Counted from the first letter of the stretch, positions 15,733 through 24,096 are shown. The stretch: 64,000 nt of DNA from Rhodospirillaceae bacterium (GCA_016712715.1 JADJQM010000001.1:1-64000), one strand, 5' to 3'. The notes: generated by a model not told the origin, from the sequence alone. Translations and numbers: made by a program.

Positions 15733-16164
15733 GTGGCCATAAAGATCGACCCAGTATCCCCCAAACCTGTGACCGCCAACCGACGTGTTGGCGGGCCGTC
15801 GACGTCTGGCGGCGGGGGCGATTTCGCCAAGGCGCTGGGCGAAAGCCATGCCGGGCAGGGCCAACAGGTCTCCATGTCGTTGAGCGTAAGTTCTCTTTCG
15901 GTGGTGCTGGCGGTGCAGGAAACGCCGGATGCCGCCAAGGGTCGTGCCAAGCAGCGGGCCCGGGACCGGGGCATGAAGATGCTCGATTTCCTGGAAGAGA
16001 TCCGGATCGGCCTGCTGATGGGCGTCATCCCCAAGGACCGGCTGGAGCAGTTGGCGCAGATGGTGCGCGTCAAACGCGAGCAGATCGACGATCCCAAGCT
16101 GACGGCGATTCTCGACGAGATCGAGCTGCGCGCAGCGGTCGAACTGGCCAAGCTCAGCCGCTAG
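15733..16164 (+). CDS. fliX: Flagellar assembly regulator FliX
   Basis: A 143-aa FliX homologue. GTG start with AGGTGAG 5-8 nt upstream. The C-terminal two thirds (MLDFLEEIRIGLLMGVIPKDRLEQL...DDPKLTAILDEIELRAAVELAK) is the conserved part. In Caulobacter FliX couples early basal-body assembly to the sigma-54 activator FlbD. No flbD gene is in this window, but the promoter architecture seen here fits such a system. It is divergent from flgI. Confidence 0.9.
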   Translation: MAIKIDPVSPKPVTANRRVGGPSTSGGGGDFAKALGESHAGQGQQVSMSLSVSSLSVVLAVQETPDAAKGRAKQRARDRGMKMLDFLEEIRIGLLMGVIPKDRLEQLAQMVRVKREQIDDPKLTAILDEIELRAAVELAKLSR

Positions 16165-16194
16165 CGCGGATAGCCGTTCTCAAGAATTCAATAA

Positions 16195-16207
16195 AATCAA
16201 TATATTG
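16195..16207. promoter_or_regulatory. IHF-type site upstream of dksA
   Basis: AATCAATATATTG is a perfect WATCAA-NNNN-TTR match, about 28 bp above the dksA -35 box and 30 bp after the fliX stop. Confidence 0.4.
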
Positions 16208-16234
16208 ACGGCCCAGTTTCATGATAAATCGCGC

Positions 16235-16262
16235 TTGCGGGGAGCGGCCTTTTGCCTATACT
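16235..16262 (+). promoter_or_regulatory. Sigma-70-type promoter of dksA
   Basis: TTGCGG and TATACT separated by 16 bp, about 50 nt before the chosen dksA start. Fair match to the housekeeping consensus. Confidence 0.5.
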
Positions 16263-16315
16263 CCGCGCCAAATTCGCTCCCGATTCACAACTCGTCGGGG
16301 GGAAGTGGCAACGAT

Positions 16316-16747
16316 ATGGCGAGACCACGCATGAAGCCATTGCTGTCGCCCGATTACCGGCCTACCGACAAAGAAACCTTCATGGATCCGGTTCAGCTCG
16401 AATACTTCCGGCAGAAGCTTCTGGCCTGGAAGAACGAGCTGTTGCGCGAATCCGGCGAAACGCTGAGCCATCTTCAGGAAGAGAGCCTGTCAGAGCCAGA
16501 TCTGGCGGACCGCGCCTCGCTGGAGACGGACCGTTCGCTTGAGCTGCGCACCCGTGATCGTGAACGCAAGCTCATCTCCAAGATCGACGAAGCGCTCGGG
16601 CGCATCGAAGACGGTTCCTACGGCTATTGTGAGGAGACCGGCGAGCCAATCTCCCTGAAGCGCCTGGAAGCCCGTCCGATCGCCACCCTGTCGCTCGAGG
16701 CGCAGGAGCGTCACGAGCGCATGGAACGCACGCACCGGGACGATTAG
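16316..16747 (+). CDS. dksA: RNA polymerase-binding transcription factor DksA
   Basis: A 143-aa DksA. The coiled coil YFRQKLLAWKNELLRESGETL...DRASLETDRSLELRTRDRERK is followed by the zinc-finger region GSYGYCEETGEPISLKRLEARPIATLSLEAQERHE. Only one of the four zinc cysteines remains (C-T-S-A pattern), as is common in alphaproteobacterial DksA, so zinc binding is not expected. It works with ppGpp in the secondary channel of RNA polymerase. The start at 16316 has a GGGGGGAAG tract upstream. The longer frame from 16205 would run through the promoter. Confidence 0.93.
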   Translation: MARPRMKPLLSPDYRPTDKETFMDPVQLEYFRQKLLAWKNELLRESGETLSHLQEESLSEPDLADRASLETDRSLELRTRDRERKLISKIDEALGRIEDGSYGYCEETGEPISLKRLEARPIATLSLEAQERHERMERTHRDD

Positions 16748-16773
16748 TCCCCGGGGACGATTGATCCTCTGAT

Positions 16774-17328
16774 CTAGACGATCCTGAGCCAGGGCCACCT
16801 TTCCCGGTAGCTCTCTGACTTGGCGGTTATGCCGGCGGCATTCGGACAATTCAGGTTGGCGCGAAGCTCGCCGCGGGTGAGCTCGTCGAGGCCGTAGGGT
16901 GCGTGTAGTTCCAATGTGCCGTCGGCTTTGGGCTGCAGGCCCACGCAGGTGCAGCGCACCTGGAAGCGGCCGATCGATTCCTTCGCCGAGGCGACCGGCG
17001 GCCAATCCGCGCCGAAGCGGTCCTTGTACCAGAGATGGACCCGGGCCTGGTTCTTGAGGTCGATGAGCCCGTCGAGATCGGCAAAGACCATCGCTGCCCG
17101 CCTCACCACCGCATCCTCCGCTTCATAGGAGAGGTCGCTGGGGTCGTAATAGAAGATGTCGTAATCCTTGACGCCGGCCGTCACCGGCTGACCGCCCAGC
17201 GCATTCCAATAGGCCTGGTAGATGCTGCCCGCGACCAACCAGGCATCCGGGGCACCCAGCATGGGCAGCCGGGTCAGGATGGCGCGGTTGATGGGGTTGG
17301 CGAGGGCGGCGCTGATGAGATCGGTCAT
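16774..17328 (-). CDS. Nucleotidyltransferase-like protein (NTP_transf_6 / COG3575 family)
   Basis: A 184-aa protein with the family pattern LGAPDAWLVAGSIYQAYWN near residue 24 and KDYDIFYYDPSDLSYEAED near residue 50. The Asp pair resembles the metal-binding DxD of nucleotidyltransferases. The ending TAKSESYRERWPWLRI is also typical. Function is unknown for the family. The start at 17328 is the last Met before the conserved region. The longer frame to 17565 would overlap flgH. It sits between dksA and flgH but has no evident flagellar link. Confidence 0.85.
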   Translation of the reverse strand: MTDLISAALANPINRAILTRLPMLGAPDAWLVAGSIYQAYWNALGGQPVTAGVKDYDIFYYDPSDLSYEAEDAVVRRAAMVFADLDGLIDLKNQARVHLWYKDRFGADWPPVASAKESIGRFQVRCTCVGLQPKADGTLELHAPYGLDELTRGELRANLNCPNAAGITAKSESYRERWPWLRIV

Positions 17329-17455
17329 GGTGGGAGAATAGCAAAAAAAGATCCCTTCCATCCGGGTGGATGGAAGGGAAGTCGCCGTCATGAAACCTGT
17401 GTCGGCCCATCCCTGGTGGGATGACCCGAGATCGCAAACCGCTGGGGATCGGTAT

Positions 17456-18229
17456 CTAGAACGAGAAGAAGATGTCGTAGACCTGCTGCCCATAGCGGGG
17501 CTGCTGGACGTCGGACAAGGTGCCTTTGCCGCCATAGGCGATGCGCGCCTCGGCGATTTTGTCATAGGGGATTTCGTTGACGTTGGAGATGTCCTCGGGG
17601 CGGATGACGCCGCCCACGGTCAGCTCGCGCAATTCATAATTGACGCGCACCTGCTGGGTCCCGGTCAGAACCATGTTGCCGTTGGGCATGACCTGGGTGA
17701 TGACGGCGGCGATGCGCAGCTTGATCGCCTCGGATCGATCGACCGAGCCGGAGCCCGTGGTGGTCGAGGCGCTGTCAGAGTTCACGAGGTTGCCAGCATC
17801 GATTCCGTCGGGGAAGATGTCGGCCAGCATGGTTTCATAGCCGAGCAGGTTGTCGAGGCCGGCGCTGTTGCTGCCGTCGCGATTCTGGTCGGTCTTGTTG
17901 TCGAGCTTGGCCTCGTCGTCGATCTCGATCACCACGGTGAGGATGTCGCCCACCTTGCCGGCGCGCTGGTCCTTGAAGAATGCGCGGCTGCCCTGGCGCC
18001 AGAGCGAATTTGGCTGGCGCACATCGGCCATCGGCGACGGCATCGGCAGGCTCACCGGCTGGTAATTGGGATCGGCCTGCGGATTCTCGATCGGATCCAT
18101 CTTGGGCTCGTTGCCGATACCCGCCACACGGTCGATCATGTTGCCGCAACCGCCGAGCAGGCTGGTGCTGAGCAATGTCGACAAGGTGAGGGTGAGGGCG
18201 ATGCTGCGATGTTTGGACGCGTGGGCCAT
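17456..18229 (-). CDS. flgH: Flagellar L-ring lipoprotein FlgH
   Basis: A 257-aa outer-membrane lipoprotein forming the L ring. The lipobox LLGGC lies near residue 28 after a hydrophobic signal. Conserved blocks are NSLWRQGSRAFFKDQRAGKVGDI, GNMVLTGTQQVRVNYELREL and RPEDISNVNEIPYDKIAEARI...YGGKG. The ATG at 18229 is chosen over the TTG at 18244 because AAGGAGG stands 5 nt upstream, overlapping the flgA stop. It is last in flgF-flgG-flgA-flgH. Confidence 0.96.
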   Translation of the reverse strand: MAHASKHRSIALTLTLSTLLSTSLLGGCGNMIDRVAGIGNEPKMDPIENPQADPNYQPVSLPMPSPMADVRQPNSLWRQGSRAFFKDQRAGKVGDILTVVIEIDDEAKLDNKTDQNRDGSNSAGLDNLLGYETMLADIFPDGIDAGNLVNSDSASTTTGSGSVDRSEAIKLRIAAVITQVMPNGNMVLTGTQQVRVNYELRELTVGGVIRPEDISNVNEIPYDKIAEARIAYGGKGTLSDVQQPRYGQQVYDIFFSF

Positions 18230-18240
18230 GACGGCCTCCT

Positions 18241-19281
18241 TCAATTCAAGGTGAGCTGGCCGGCGACCGGGACCACGATCGTGCTCGGATCGCGCACGAT
18301 GCCGGTCAGCTCCTTCTTGCTGTTGACGTTGACGACACGGATCGACTGGCCTACGGCTGCGTCTTCAAGAGCCTTGCCGGTCACGGTGAGGTTCATCTGC
18401 CCGGATTGAAGCGCCAGGGTGACCAGGCTGTTCTTGCGAATGGCCGGGGTCATGACCAGATCGCTGCCGCGCAGCATCTGGCTGGTGCGCAGGGGACGCT
18501 TTGTCGTCATGCCGATCAATTGCCGCGCGTCGGTGATGACATTGCCGATCAGGCGATCGGTGCGTATTGAGATCCATTGCAGATCGGCTTCCTGCACTGT
18601 CGAGCCGGCGCCCATCGCATGGTTGAGGACCGGAATGTCGATGGTTTCGTAAATCGATCCCGAGACCTTGCGTTGCAGGGCGGTGGGGCCATCAGCCGGC
18701 ACGATCAAGGTTGCGGCAAATCGCTGGCTGTTCGCATCGAATTGAAGGTTTCGGACGCCGACTGACCCCTGCACGCTGGTGGGCAGGATGAATTCGACAT
18801 CGCCACCATCCAGCACCAGCTCCATGCGCGCCTCGTTGCCCGAGCGGTCGCGAATGGCGAGCGCAAGCGAGTCCAGCACCATGGCGGCATCGACCTTGTG
18901 GCTGATGCGGCCGACGAGCACTTTTTCGAACTTGGAATCCGGCCGCCAGTCGAGATGATAGGCGCGGGCGAGCTGGCTCAGGAACCGCGCGTCGAAGGAC
19001 AGGGTCTGGCCCGGCGCCGGCGCCTGTGCGATCGGCGTGTCGCCGACCGAAAGGGATTCCATGAACAGATCGCCCAGCCGCACCACTTCGTCATCGACCA
19101 TGATGTTGCTGCGCAGGCGCAGGCCCTCGGCCATTTCCTCGGCGGTCATCTCCCAGGTGGTCTCTTCGGCATATGGGATGCTGGCCAAGGTGTCGGCACC
19201 GGCGGCACCCGGGAAGGAGAGGGCCGCGGCTGTGAAGGCCAAACCCATGGCATTGCTAAGCAATCCCTGACGGTAGGTCAT
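18241..19281 (-). CDS. flgA: Flagellar basal-body P-ring formation protein FlgA
   Basis: A 346-aa periplasmic chaperone for P-ring assembly. It has a signal peptide (LLSNAMGLAFTAAALSFPGAAGA) and the C-terminal SAF/ChapFlgA region with RLIGNVITDARQLIGMTTKR, PLRTSQMLRGSDLV and GKALEDAAVGQSIRVVNVNS. The ATG at 19281 is preferred to the TTG at 19296 because GGAGG lies 6 nt before it. The upstream flgG stop lies within this ribosome-binding region, implying coupling. Confidence 0.93.
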   Translation of the reverse strand: MTYRQGLLSNAMGLAFTAAALSFPGAAGADTLASIPYAEETTWEMTAEEMAEGLRLRSNIMVDDEVVRLGDLFMESLSVGDTPIAQAPAPGQTLSFDARFLSQLARAYHLDWRPDSKFEKVLVGRISHKVDAAMVLDSLALAIRDRSGNEARMELVLDGGDVEFILPTSVQGSVGVRNLQFDANSQRFAATLIVPADGPTALQRKVSGSIYETIDIPVLNHAMGAGSTVQEADLQWISIRTDRLIGNVITDARQLIGMTTKRPLRTSQMLRGSDLVMTPAIRKNSLVTLALQSGQMNLTVTGKALEDAAVGQSIRVVNVNSKKELTGIVRDPSTIVVPVAGQLTLN

Positions 19282-19292
19282 GATGAACCTCC

Positions 19293-20078
19293 TCAACGGA
19301 TGTTGGTGACGGTTGCCATCATGTCGTCGGACGCCTGGATCACCTTCGAATTGATCTCATAGGCGCGCTGGGCGGTGATGAGCTGCGTCATTTCACCGAC
19401 CATGTCGACATTGGATTGCTCCAAGAAATTCTGTTGCAGCAGGCCGAAGCCGATGGCGCCGGGATTGCCCGTGGTGGGCCCGCCGGATGCTTCCGTTTCC
19501 AGCAGCAAATTGTCGCCGGACTGCTTCAGGCCGGCATCGTTGATGAAGGTCGCCAGCTGGATCTGCCCCAGCAAGGTGGGCGTGATCTGGCCCTGGATGG
19601 TCGCTTCGACCTGGCCGTTGCCGTTGATGGAGATTCCGGTCGCGTTCGTGGGCACGGTGATGTTGGGGACGATACTGAACCCATCAGCGGTCACGATCGT
19701 GCCATCGTTGGAGAGCTGGAAAGTGCCGTCGCGGGTATAGGCCGTGGTCCCGTCCGGGAGCGTCACCTGGAAGTAGCCGCGGCCTTTGATGGCGACATCG
19801 AGCGGGTTCTCGGTGGGGATCAATGAGCCCTGTTCGTTAATGCGATAGACGGCAACCGCTTTCACACCGACACCGATCTGCACACCGGCCGGCACGATGG
19901 TTGCCGAGTCCGAGGATTGAGTGCCGACGCGGCGCAGGTCCTGGTAGAGAAGGTCGGCGAATTCCGACCGGCTGCGCTTGAACCCGGTGGTGGTCACGTT
20001 GGCGATGTTGTTCGCGATCACGTCGATGTTGATCTGCTGGGCGAACATGCCGGTTGCGGCTGTGGTCAAGGATTTCAT
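19293..20078 (-). CDS. flgG: Flagellar distal rod protein FlgG
   Basis: A 261-aa rod protein of normal length. The N-terminus MKSLTTAATGMFAQQINIDV...ANNIANVTTTGFKRSR and C-terminus SNVDMVGEMTQLITAQRAYE...SKVIQASDDMM are the family rod-helix signatures. It follows flgF by 21 nt and precedes flgA. Confidence 0.97.
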   Translation of the reverse strand: MKSLTTAATGMFAQQINIDVIANNIANVTTTGFKRSRSEFADLLYQDLRRVGTQSSDSATIVPAGVQIGVGVKAVAVYRINEQGSLIPTENPLDVAIKGRGYFQVTLPDGTTAYTRDGTFQLSNDGTIVTADGFSIVPNITVPTNATGISINGNGQVEATIQGQITPTLLGQIQLATFINDAGLKQSGDNLLLETEASGGPTTGNPGAIGFGLLQQNFLEQSNVDMVGEMTQLITAQRAYEINSKVIQASDDMMATVTNIR

Positions 20079-20099
20079 GGTGCTTTCTACCGCCCGTCT

Positions 20100-20843
20100 T
20101 TAAGAACTGGGGATGATGTAGTTGATGGAGCGCCGCATGCGTTCATGCTCGCCTTCCATAAATTTCTGAGCCGCCTGGTAGTTGCGCTGCACCCAGATCA
20201 TGCTGGTCATTTCGCGGATCGACTGCACATTCGAGCCTTCGATCATGCCCTGCTGGACCTTGAAATCGGCGACGTCGACCTGGGTCGGTGCCTGGTCGCT
20301 TTCGAACAGCGTGCCGCTGCCCGGCTTCAGGGCGCGGTCGTCGGCGAAGGCCACGACATCGATCTTGCCGTAGATCACGGGCGTGTTGCCGCCCTGGGTG
20401 CGATTGGCCGATACCGTGCCGTCGCCGGCGATGTTGATCGGCCCGTCATCGGTGTTGATGATGAGCGGTGCGCCACCGGCCATTACGCGCTGGCCTTCGT
20501 GGGTAACAACTTCACCAGCGGCGTTGAGCTGGAAGCGGCCGTTGCGCGTATAGCGCGGACCGTCCGGCGTTTCGATGACGAAATAGCCTTTGCCCTGGAT
20601 GGCGATATCGAGATCGTTGCCGGTGGGCTGCAAACTGCCCTCGGTCAGGTCGCGATAGCTCGCCAGATCCTGGACATAGGACAGCTTGACCGGTTTCTCG
20701 GCCTTGATCAGGTACTCGCTGAACACCATACCTTCGGCCTTGAAGCCGGGGGTGTTCGTGTTGGCCAGGTTGTTGGCCACCACATCCATCTGTCGTGACA
20801 GACCGAGCTGTCGCGACAGCACGATATAAGTCGGCGTTTCCAT
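20100..20843 (-). CDS. flgF: Flagellar proximal rod protein FlgF
   Basis: A 247-aa rod protein. N-terminal QMDVVANNLANTNTPGFKAEG and the flagellar-hook fold with DIAIQGKGYFVIETPDG. The C-terminal MIEGSNVQSIREMTSMIWVQRNYQAAQ differs from FlgG in the way expected of FlgF. First gene of the flgF-G-A-H operon, with sigma-54 promoter 57 bp upstream. Confidence 0.95.
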   Translation of the reverse strand: METPTYIVLSRQLGLSRQMDVVANNLANTNTPGFKAEGMVFSEYLIKAEKPVKLSYVQDLASYRDLTEGSLQPTGNDLDIAIQGKGYFVIETPDGPRYTRNGRFQLNAAGEVVTHEGQRVMAGGAPLIINTDDGPINIAGDGTVSANRTQGGNTPVIYGKIDVVAFADDRALKPGSGTLFESDQAPTQVDVADFKVQQGMIEGSNVQSIREMTSMIWVQRNYQAAQKFMEGEHERMRRSINYIIPSS

Positions 20844-20899
20844 GACGGTGCCCTCAAAGGGTCAATTACTTCCAGCTCTGCGGCTGGTGCGATTGGATA

Positions 20900-20916
20900 T
20901 GCAGACATCGTGCCAA
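20900..20916 (-). promoter_or_regulatory. Sigma-54 promoter of flgF-flgG-flgA-flgH
   Basis: The minus strand reads TTGGCACGATGTCTGCA: perfect -24 box, correct spacing, one mismatch at -12. Start near 20889, leader about 46 nt. Confidence 0.85.
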
Positions 20917-20932
20917 TCAAAATAGTGATATA

Positions 20933-20945
20933 AATCAATGTATTG
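20933..20945. promoter_or_regulatory. IHF-type site upstream of flgF
   Basis: AATCAATGTATTG, a perfect WATCAA-NNNN-TTR match 17 bp above the -24 element. It is nearly identical to the flgI site. Confidence 0.6.
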
Positions 20946-21001
20946 GGAGGGGTGTTGGTGCCGTCCTGCACAATTTGCCGGGCGGGATGAGGCCCAGCAG
21001 G

Positions 21002-21016
21002 CGGCATGAATTGCGT
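21002..21016. promoter_or_regulatory. Imperfect activator-type site between flgF and fliL
   Basis: CGGCATGAATTGCGT keeps the CGGCA-N5-TGC frame, but the right arm is not fully palindromic. It is 86 bp above the flgF promoter and about 120 bp before fliL, so could serve both. No convincing sigma-54 site was found for fliL itself. Confidence 0.4.
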
Positions 21017-21137
21017 TGCCACCTTCTCTTGCGGTTCACGGGATGTTAACCATCAACGCCTAGGGTAGGTTGAAAGCTGGGCTGCACGTCCGAGATCGCT
21101 GCGCCGCGGCCAGACCATAGCGACAGGTTGAGGAAAA

Positions 21138-21665
21138 ATGGCGGAAGCGGAAGGCGCAGAAGGCGCAACCCAAACCAAGAAGAAGATGAGCGGCAAGAAA
21201 CTGGTGCTGTTCATCGTCTTGCCCCTGCTGCTGCTGGCTGGCGGCGGGGCCGCGGCCTATTTCCTGCTGTTCAAGGAAGACCCGGAAGCGGCCGCCGCCC
21301 ATGGCGCCGAAGGCGAGGTCGCCCATGAGGAAGCGGCGGCCGAGGAAGAGGGGCATGTCCCGGTCTTTGTCGAGCTGCCCAAGATGCAGGCCAATCTGAT
21401 CATGACCGGCAAGAAGCAGCCTTTCATGGTGACGACGATGGTGCTGGAAGTGGGCTCACCCGAAGAGCAGAAGATCGTCGAGGAAGTGCAGCCGCGAATC
21501 GAGAACGAGATCGTGACCTATCTGCGCAGCCTGCGCCCGGAGGATGTCCAGGGTGCTGCCGGCCTGCAGCGGCTGCGCGAAGAACTGCTGATGCGCGTCA
21601 AGGAAGCGGCCAAACCGGCCAAGGTAAAAGATATCCTCTTTAAGGAAATGCTGGTTCAGCAATAA
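21138..21665 (+). CDS. fliL: Flagellar stator-associated protein FliL
   Basis: A 175-aa single-pass inner-membrane protein. Lys-rich N-terminus, one transmembrane helix (LVLFIVLPLLLLAGGGAAAY, residues 23-43), an acidic Ala/Glu linker, then the periplasmic FliL domain ending KVKDILFKEMLVQQ. It surrounds the stator and affects torque. GAGGAAAA precedes the ATG. First gene of fliL-fliM-DUF6468-motE. Confidence 0.95.
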   Translation: MAEAEGAEGATQTKKKMSGKKLVLFIVLPLLLLAGGGAAAYFLLFKEDPEAAAAHGAEGEVAHEEAAAEEEGHVPVFVELPKMQANLIMTGKKQPFMVTTMVLEVGSPEEQKIVEEVQPRIENEIVTYLRSLRPEDVQGAAGLQRLREELLMRVKEAAKPAKVKDILFKEMLVQQ

Positions 21666-21731
21666 TATAGGTCGTTTGCAGCACTGCTATGGCAAGATGT
21701 GCCAGGTGATCCCGGCGGACCGAGGTAAGGC

Positions 21732-22805
21732 ATGATCGACGATCCTGAAGAAGAACTGTCCGAGGAAGAGAAGGCCGCCGCCGCAGCCTGGGGCGACATG
21801 GCCGAAGAGGGCGCCGATGGCGCAGATGCCGCGGCACCGCAGGGGCCGATGTCCAACCGTGTCCTCGACCAGGACGAGATCGACAGCTTGCTCGGCATCG
21901 CCAAGGGCGAAGGCGCCGAGGAAAAGACCTCGGGCATCCAGGCGATGCTCAACAGCGCGCTGGTGTCCTATGAACGCCTGCCGATGCTGGAAATCGTGTT
22001 CGACCGGCTGGTCCGAATGCTGTCGACCAGCTTGCGCAATTTTACCTCCGACAATGTCGAGGTCAGCCTCGACAACATCACCGCGATCCGTTTCGGCGAT
22101 TACCTGAACTCGATCCCGCTGCCAGCCATGCTGGGCGTGTTCAAGGCGGAGGAATGGGACAATTACGGCCTGCTGATGGTCGATTCCTCGCTCACCTATT
22201 CCATCGTCGACGTGCTGCTGGGCGGCCGTCGCGGTACGGCGGCGATGCGCATCGAGGGGCGGCCCTATACCACGATCGAACGCAACCTGGTCGAGCGCCT
22301 GGTCAATGTGGTGCTCAACGATCTCACCGCGACCTTCGATCCCTTGTCGCCGGTCACCTTCCGCTTCGAACGGCTGGAGACGAATCCGCGCTTTGCCGCC
22401 ATCGCGCGGCCTGCCAATGCCGCCATCCTGGCGCGGTTGCGGGTCGACATGGAAGATCGCGGCGGGCGCCTCGAACTGATGCTGCCATATGCCACCCTTG
22501 AACCCGTCCGCGAATTGCTGCTGCAGATGTTCATGGGTGAGAAATTCGGCCGCGATTCGATTTGGGAAACCCATCTCTCCGGCGAGTTGTGGCAGACCGA
22601 GGTAAAGATCAATGCTGTGCTGGACGAGGTTTCCGTCTCGCTCAACGACGTCCTGAACTGGAAACCGGGCAGTCGCCTGGATCTTGAAGTAACCCCTGAT
22701 TCGATGATCGAACTGCGTTGCGGCGATGTTCGCCTGTTCAACGGCCAGATGGGCCGGAAGGGGCAGCATATTGCGGTCAAGCTTCAGGACCGATTGATCA
22801 AGTAA
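21732..22805 (+). CDS. fliM: Flagellar motor switch protein FliM
   Basis: A 357-aa switch protein linking CheY-P to rotation direction. The CheY-binding peptide (LDQDEIDSLLG) begins near residue 45, after an unusual 44-residue acidic extension, where in most FliM proteins it starts within the first ten residues. The middle domain (SALVSYERLPMLEIVFDRL...LTYSIVDVLLGGRRG) and C-terminal SpoA domain (DVLNWKPGSRLDLE...RCGDVRLFNGQMGRKGQ) are complete. Confidence 0.96.
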   Translation: MIDDPEEELSEEEKAAAAAWGDMAEEGADGADAAAPQGPMSNRVLDQDEIDSLLGIAKGEGAEEKTSGIQAMLNSALVSYERLPMLEIVFDRLVRMLSTSLRNFTSDNVEVSLDNITAIRFGDYLNSIPLPAMLGVFKAEEWDNYGLLMVDSSLTYSIVDVLLGGRRGTAAMRIEGRPYTTIERNLVERLVNVVLNDLTATFDPLSPVTFRFERLETNPRFAAIARPANAAILARLRVDMEDRGGRLELMLPYATLEPVRELLLQMFMGEKFGRDSIWETHLSGELWQTEVKINAVLDEVSVSLNDVLNWKPGSRLDLEVTPDSMIELRCGDVRLFNGQMGRKGQHIAVKLQDRLIK

Positions 22806-22827
22806 CAGGCTCGGCAGGCGCAAACAC

Positions 22828-23301
22828 ATGATGTCGCTCGGCCTCATCACCGATATCGTCCTGGTCACCCTGCTGGTGGTGACGCTGTTCTATGTCATGC
22901 GCCTGCTGCGGCGCCTGAACGAGTTGCAGAAGGACCGCGACAGCTTCCAGAAGCTGATTCTGGATTTCTCGGCTGCGACCGCCCAGGCCGATCGGTCGTT
23001 GGCTGATCTGCGTGTCGGTGCCGAGGGCATCGGCAAGGATCTCGGCGAGCGGATCAGCCACGGGCAGGGCGTGGTCGGCGAATTGCAGCGCAGCAGCGAG
23101 GACCTGAAGATGCTGATCGCGCGTGCCGAAAATGCCGCCAACAAGCTTGAGGGGCATCTCAGCGCGACGCGCCCGGCATCTGGAGCAACGTCGACGACAG
23201 CGCCGGCCGGCGAGGCAAGAGCCCGCGCCGAGGCCGCGCCGCGTCCGGCGCAGGACGCCCAGACCCAAGCCCTGCTCTCGGCGCTTGGCCGCATCCGTTA
23301 G
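22828..23301 (+). CDS. DUF6468 membrane protein of the fliM operon
   Basis: A 157-aa protein with one N-terminal transmembrane helix (ITDIVLVTLLVVTLFYVMRL), then a coiled coil (LNELQKDRDSFQKLILDFSAATAQADRSL) and an Ala/Pro-rich tail. This family is found between fliM and the MgtE-N/MotE gene in many alphaproteobacteria. A motor-related structural role is assumed from context only. Two Met codons in tandem could start it. Confidence 0.8.
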   Translation: MMSLGLITDIVLVTLLVVTLFYVMRLLRRLNELQKDRDSFQKLILDFSAATAQADRSLADLRVGAEGIGKDLGERISHGQGVVGELQRSSEDLKMLIARAENAANKLEGHLSATRPASGATSTTAPAGEARARAEAAPRPAQDAQTQALLSALGRIR

Positions 23302-23310
23302 GAACATTCG

Positions 23311-24096
23311 ATGCCGACGACACCCCCCTTAGATCAGAACGGCAACGGCAAGAGCCCGGCCACGCGCGTGCGCCTGCTGCCGTTGCTGGTCGGCGTCATG
23401 GCGCTGGTGATCACGATCCGCGTTGGCGAAGTCTGGCGGCATTTCAAGGTCGGCGTTGGCAGCGAAAGCCAGGCGCAGACCGCACCAGCCAATGCGACCA
23501 CTACCCAACCACCGGCGGAAGCCGCGGCCGCGCCGCCGGCCGAAGGTGCGCCGGCCGAGGGGACGGTGCCCGCCGAAGGTAGCCCACCCGCCGAGGGAGC
23601 CCCGGCCGAGGGAGCCCCGGCAGAGGGAGCGGCACCGGCCGAGGGTGAAGCGGCTCCCGTGCCACCCAAGGACCCGCTGGATTTTACCGATGAGGAAGTC
23701 GAGGTGCTGCAGCAATTGGCCAAGCGGCGCGAGGAGCTGGAGCTGAAGTCTCGCCAGATCGACGAGCGCGAAGCGATGGTGGCGGCGGCCGAGCAGCGCA
23801 TGGAACAGAAGATGGCCGAGCTGAAGGCCCTGCAGAGCACGGTCGAGGATCTGCTGAAGAAGCGCTCGGACGAGGAAGAAAAGCAGCTGCAAACCCTGGT
23901 GCAGACCTATGAAAAGATGAAGCCCAAGGACGCAGCCCAAGTGTTCGAGGAAATGGACATGGATCTGTTGGCCGACCTGGTCAGCCGGATGAAGACCAGC
24001 CGTGCCGCGCCAATCCTCGCCCTGGTGTCGCCAACCAAGGTCAAGGAATTGACATTTGAGCTGGCGCAGCAGAAGACGATGCCGTTCGCTCCTTGA
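23311..24096 (+). CDS. motE: MotE-family protein (MgtE-N-like)
   Basis: A 261-aa protein, probably a periplasmic chaperone of the stator pathway. A transmembrane segment lies near residues 17-37. Then comes a low-complexity stretch (residues 60-115) of repeated PAEG units, which is also a DNA direct-repeat tract at 23535-23650. A coiled coil (KRREELELKSRQIDEREAMV...) spans 130-200. The end carries the MgtE-N-like domain (EKMKPKDAAQVFEEMDMDLL...APILALVSPTKVKELT). In Rhizobiales MotE stabilises the MotC stator partner. The assignment here is by domain order and neighbours. Confidence 0.82.
   Translation: MPTTPPLDQNGNGKSPATRVRLLPLLVGVMALVITIRVGEVWRHFKVGVGSESQAQTAPANATTTQPPAEAAAAPPAEGAPAEGTVPAEGSPPAEGAPAEGAPAEGAAPAEGEAAPVPPKDPLDFTDEEVEVLQQLAKRREELELKSRQIDEREAMVAAAEQRMEQKMAELKALQSTVEDLLKKRSDEEEKQLQTLVQTYEKMKPKDAAQVFEEMDMDLLADLVSRMKTSRAAPILALVSPTKVKELTFELAQQKTMPFAP

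Noticed and set aside
21016..21137. Sigma-54 promoter for fliL
   Set aside because: The only candidates have wrong GG-to-GC spacing or lack the -24 box (for example around 21058-21077).
21687..22868. Minus-strand frame of 393 codons over fliM
   Set aside because: Shadow of fliM, which has complete switch-protein domains on the plus strand.
23535..23650. Repeat array that could suggest a CRISPR or tandem repeat element
   Set aside because: It is the PAEG-coding low-complexity part of motE, with short in-frame repeats and no spacers.
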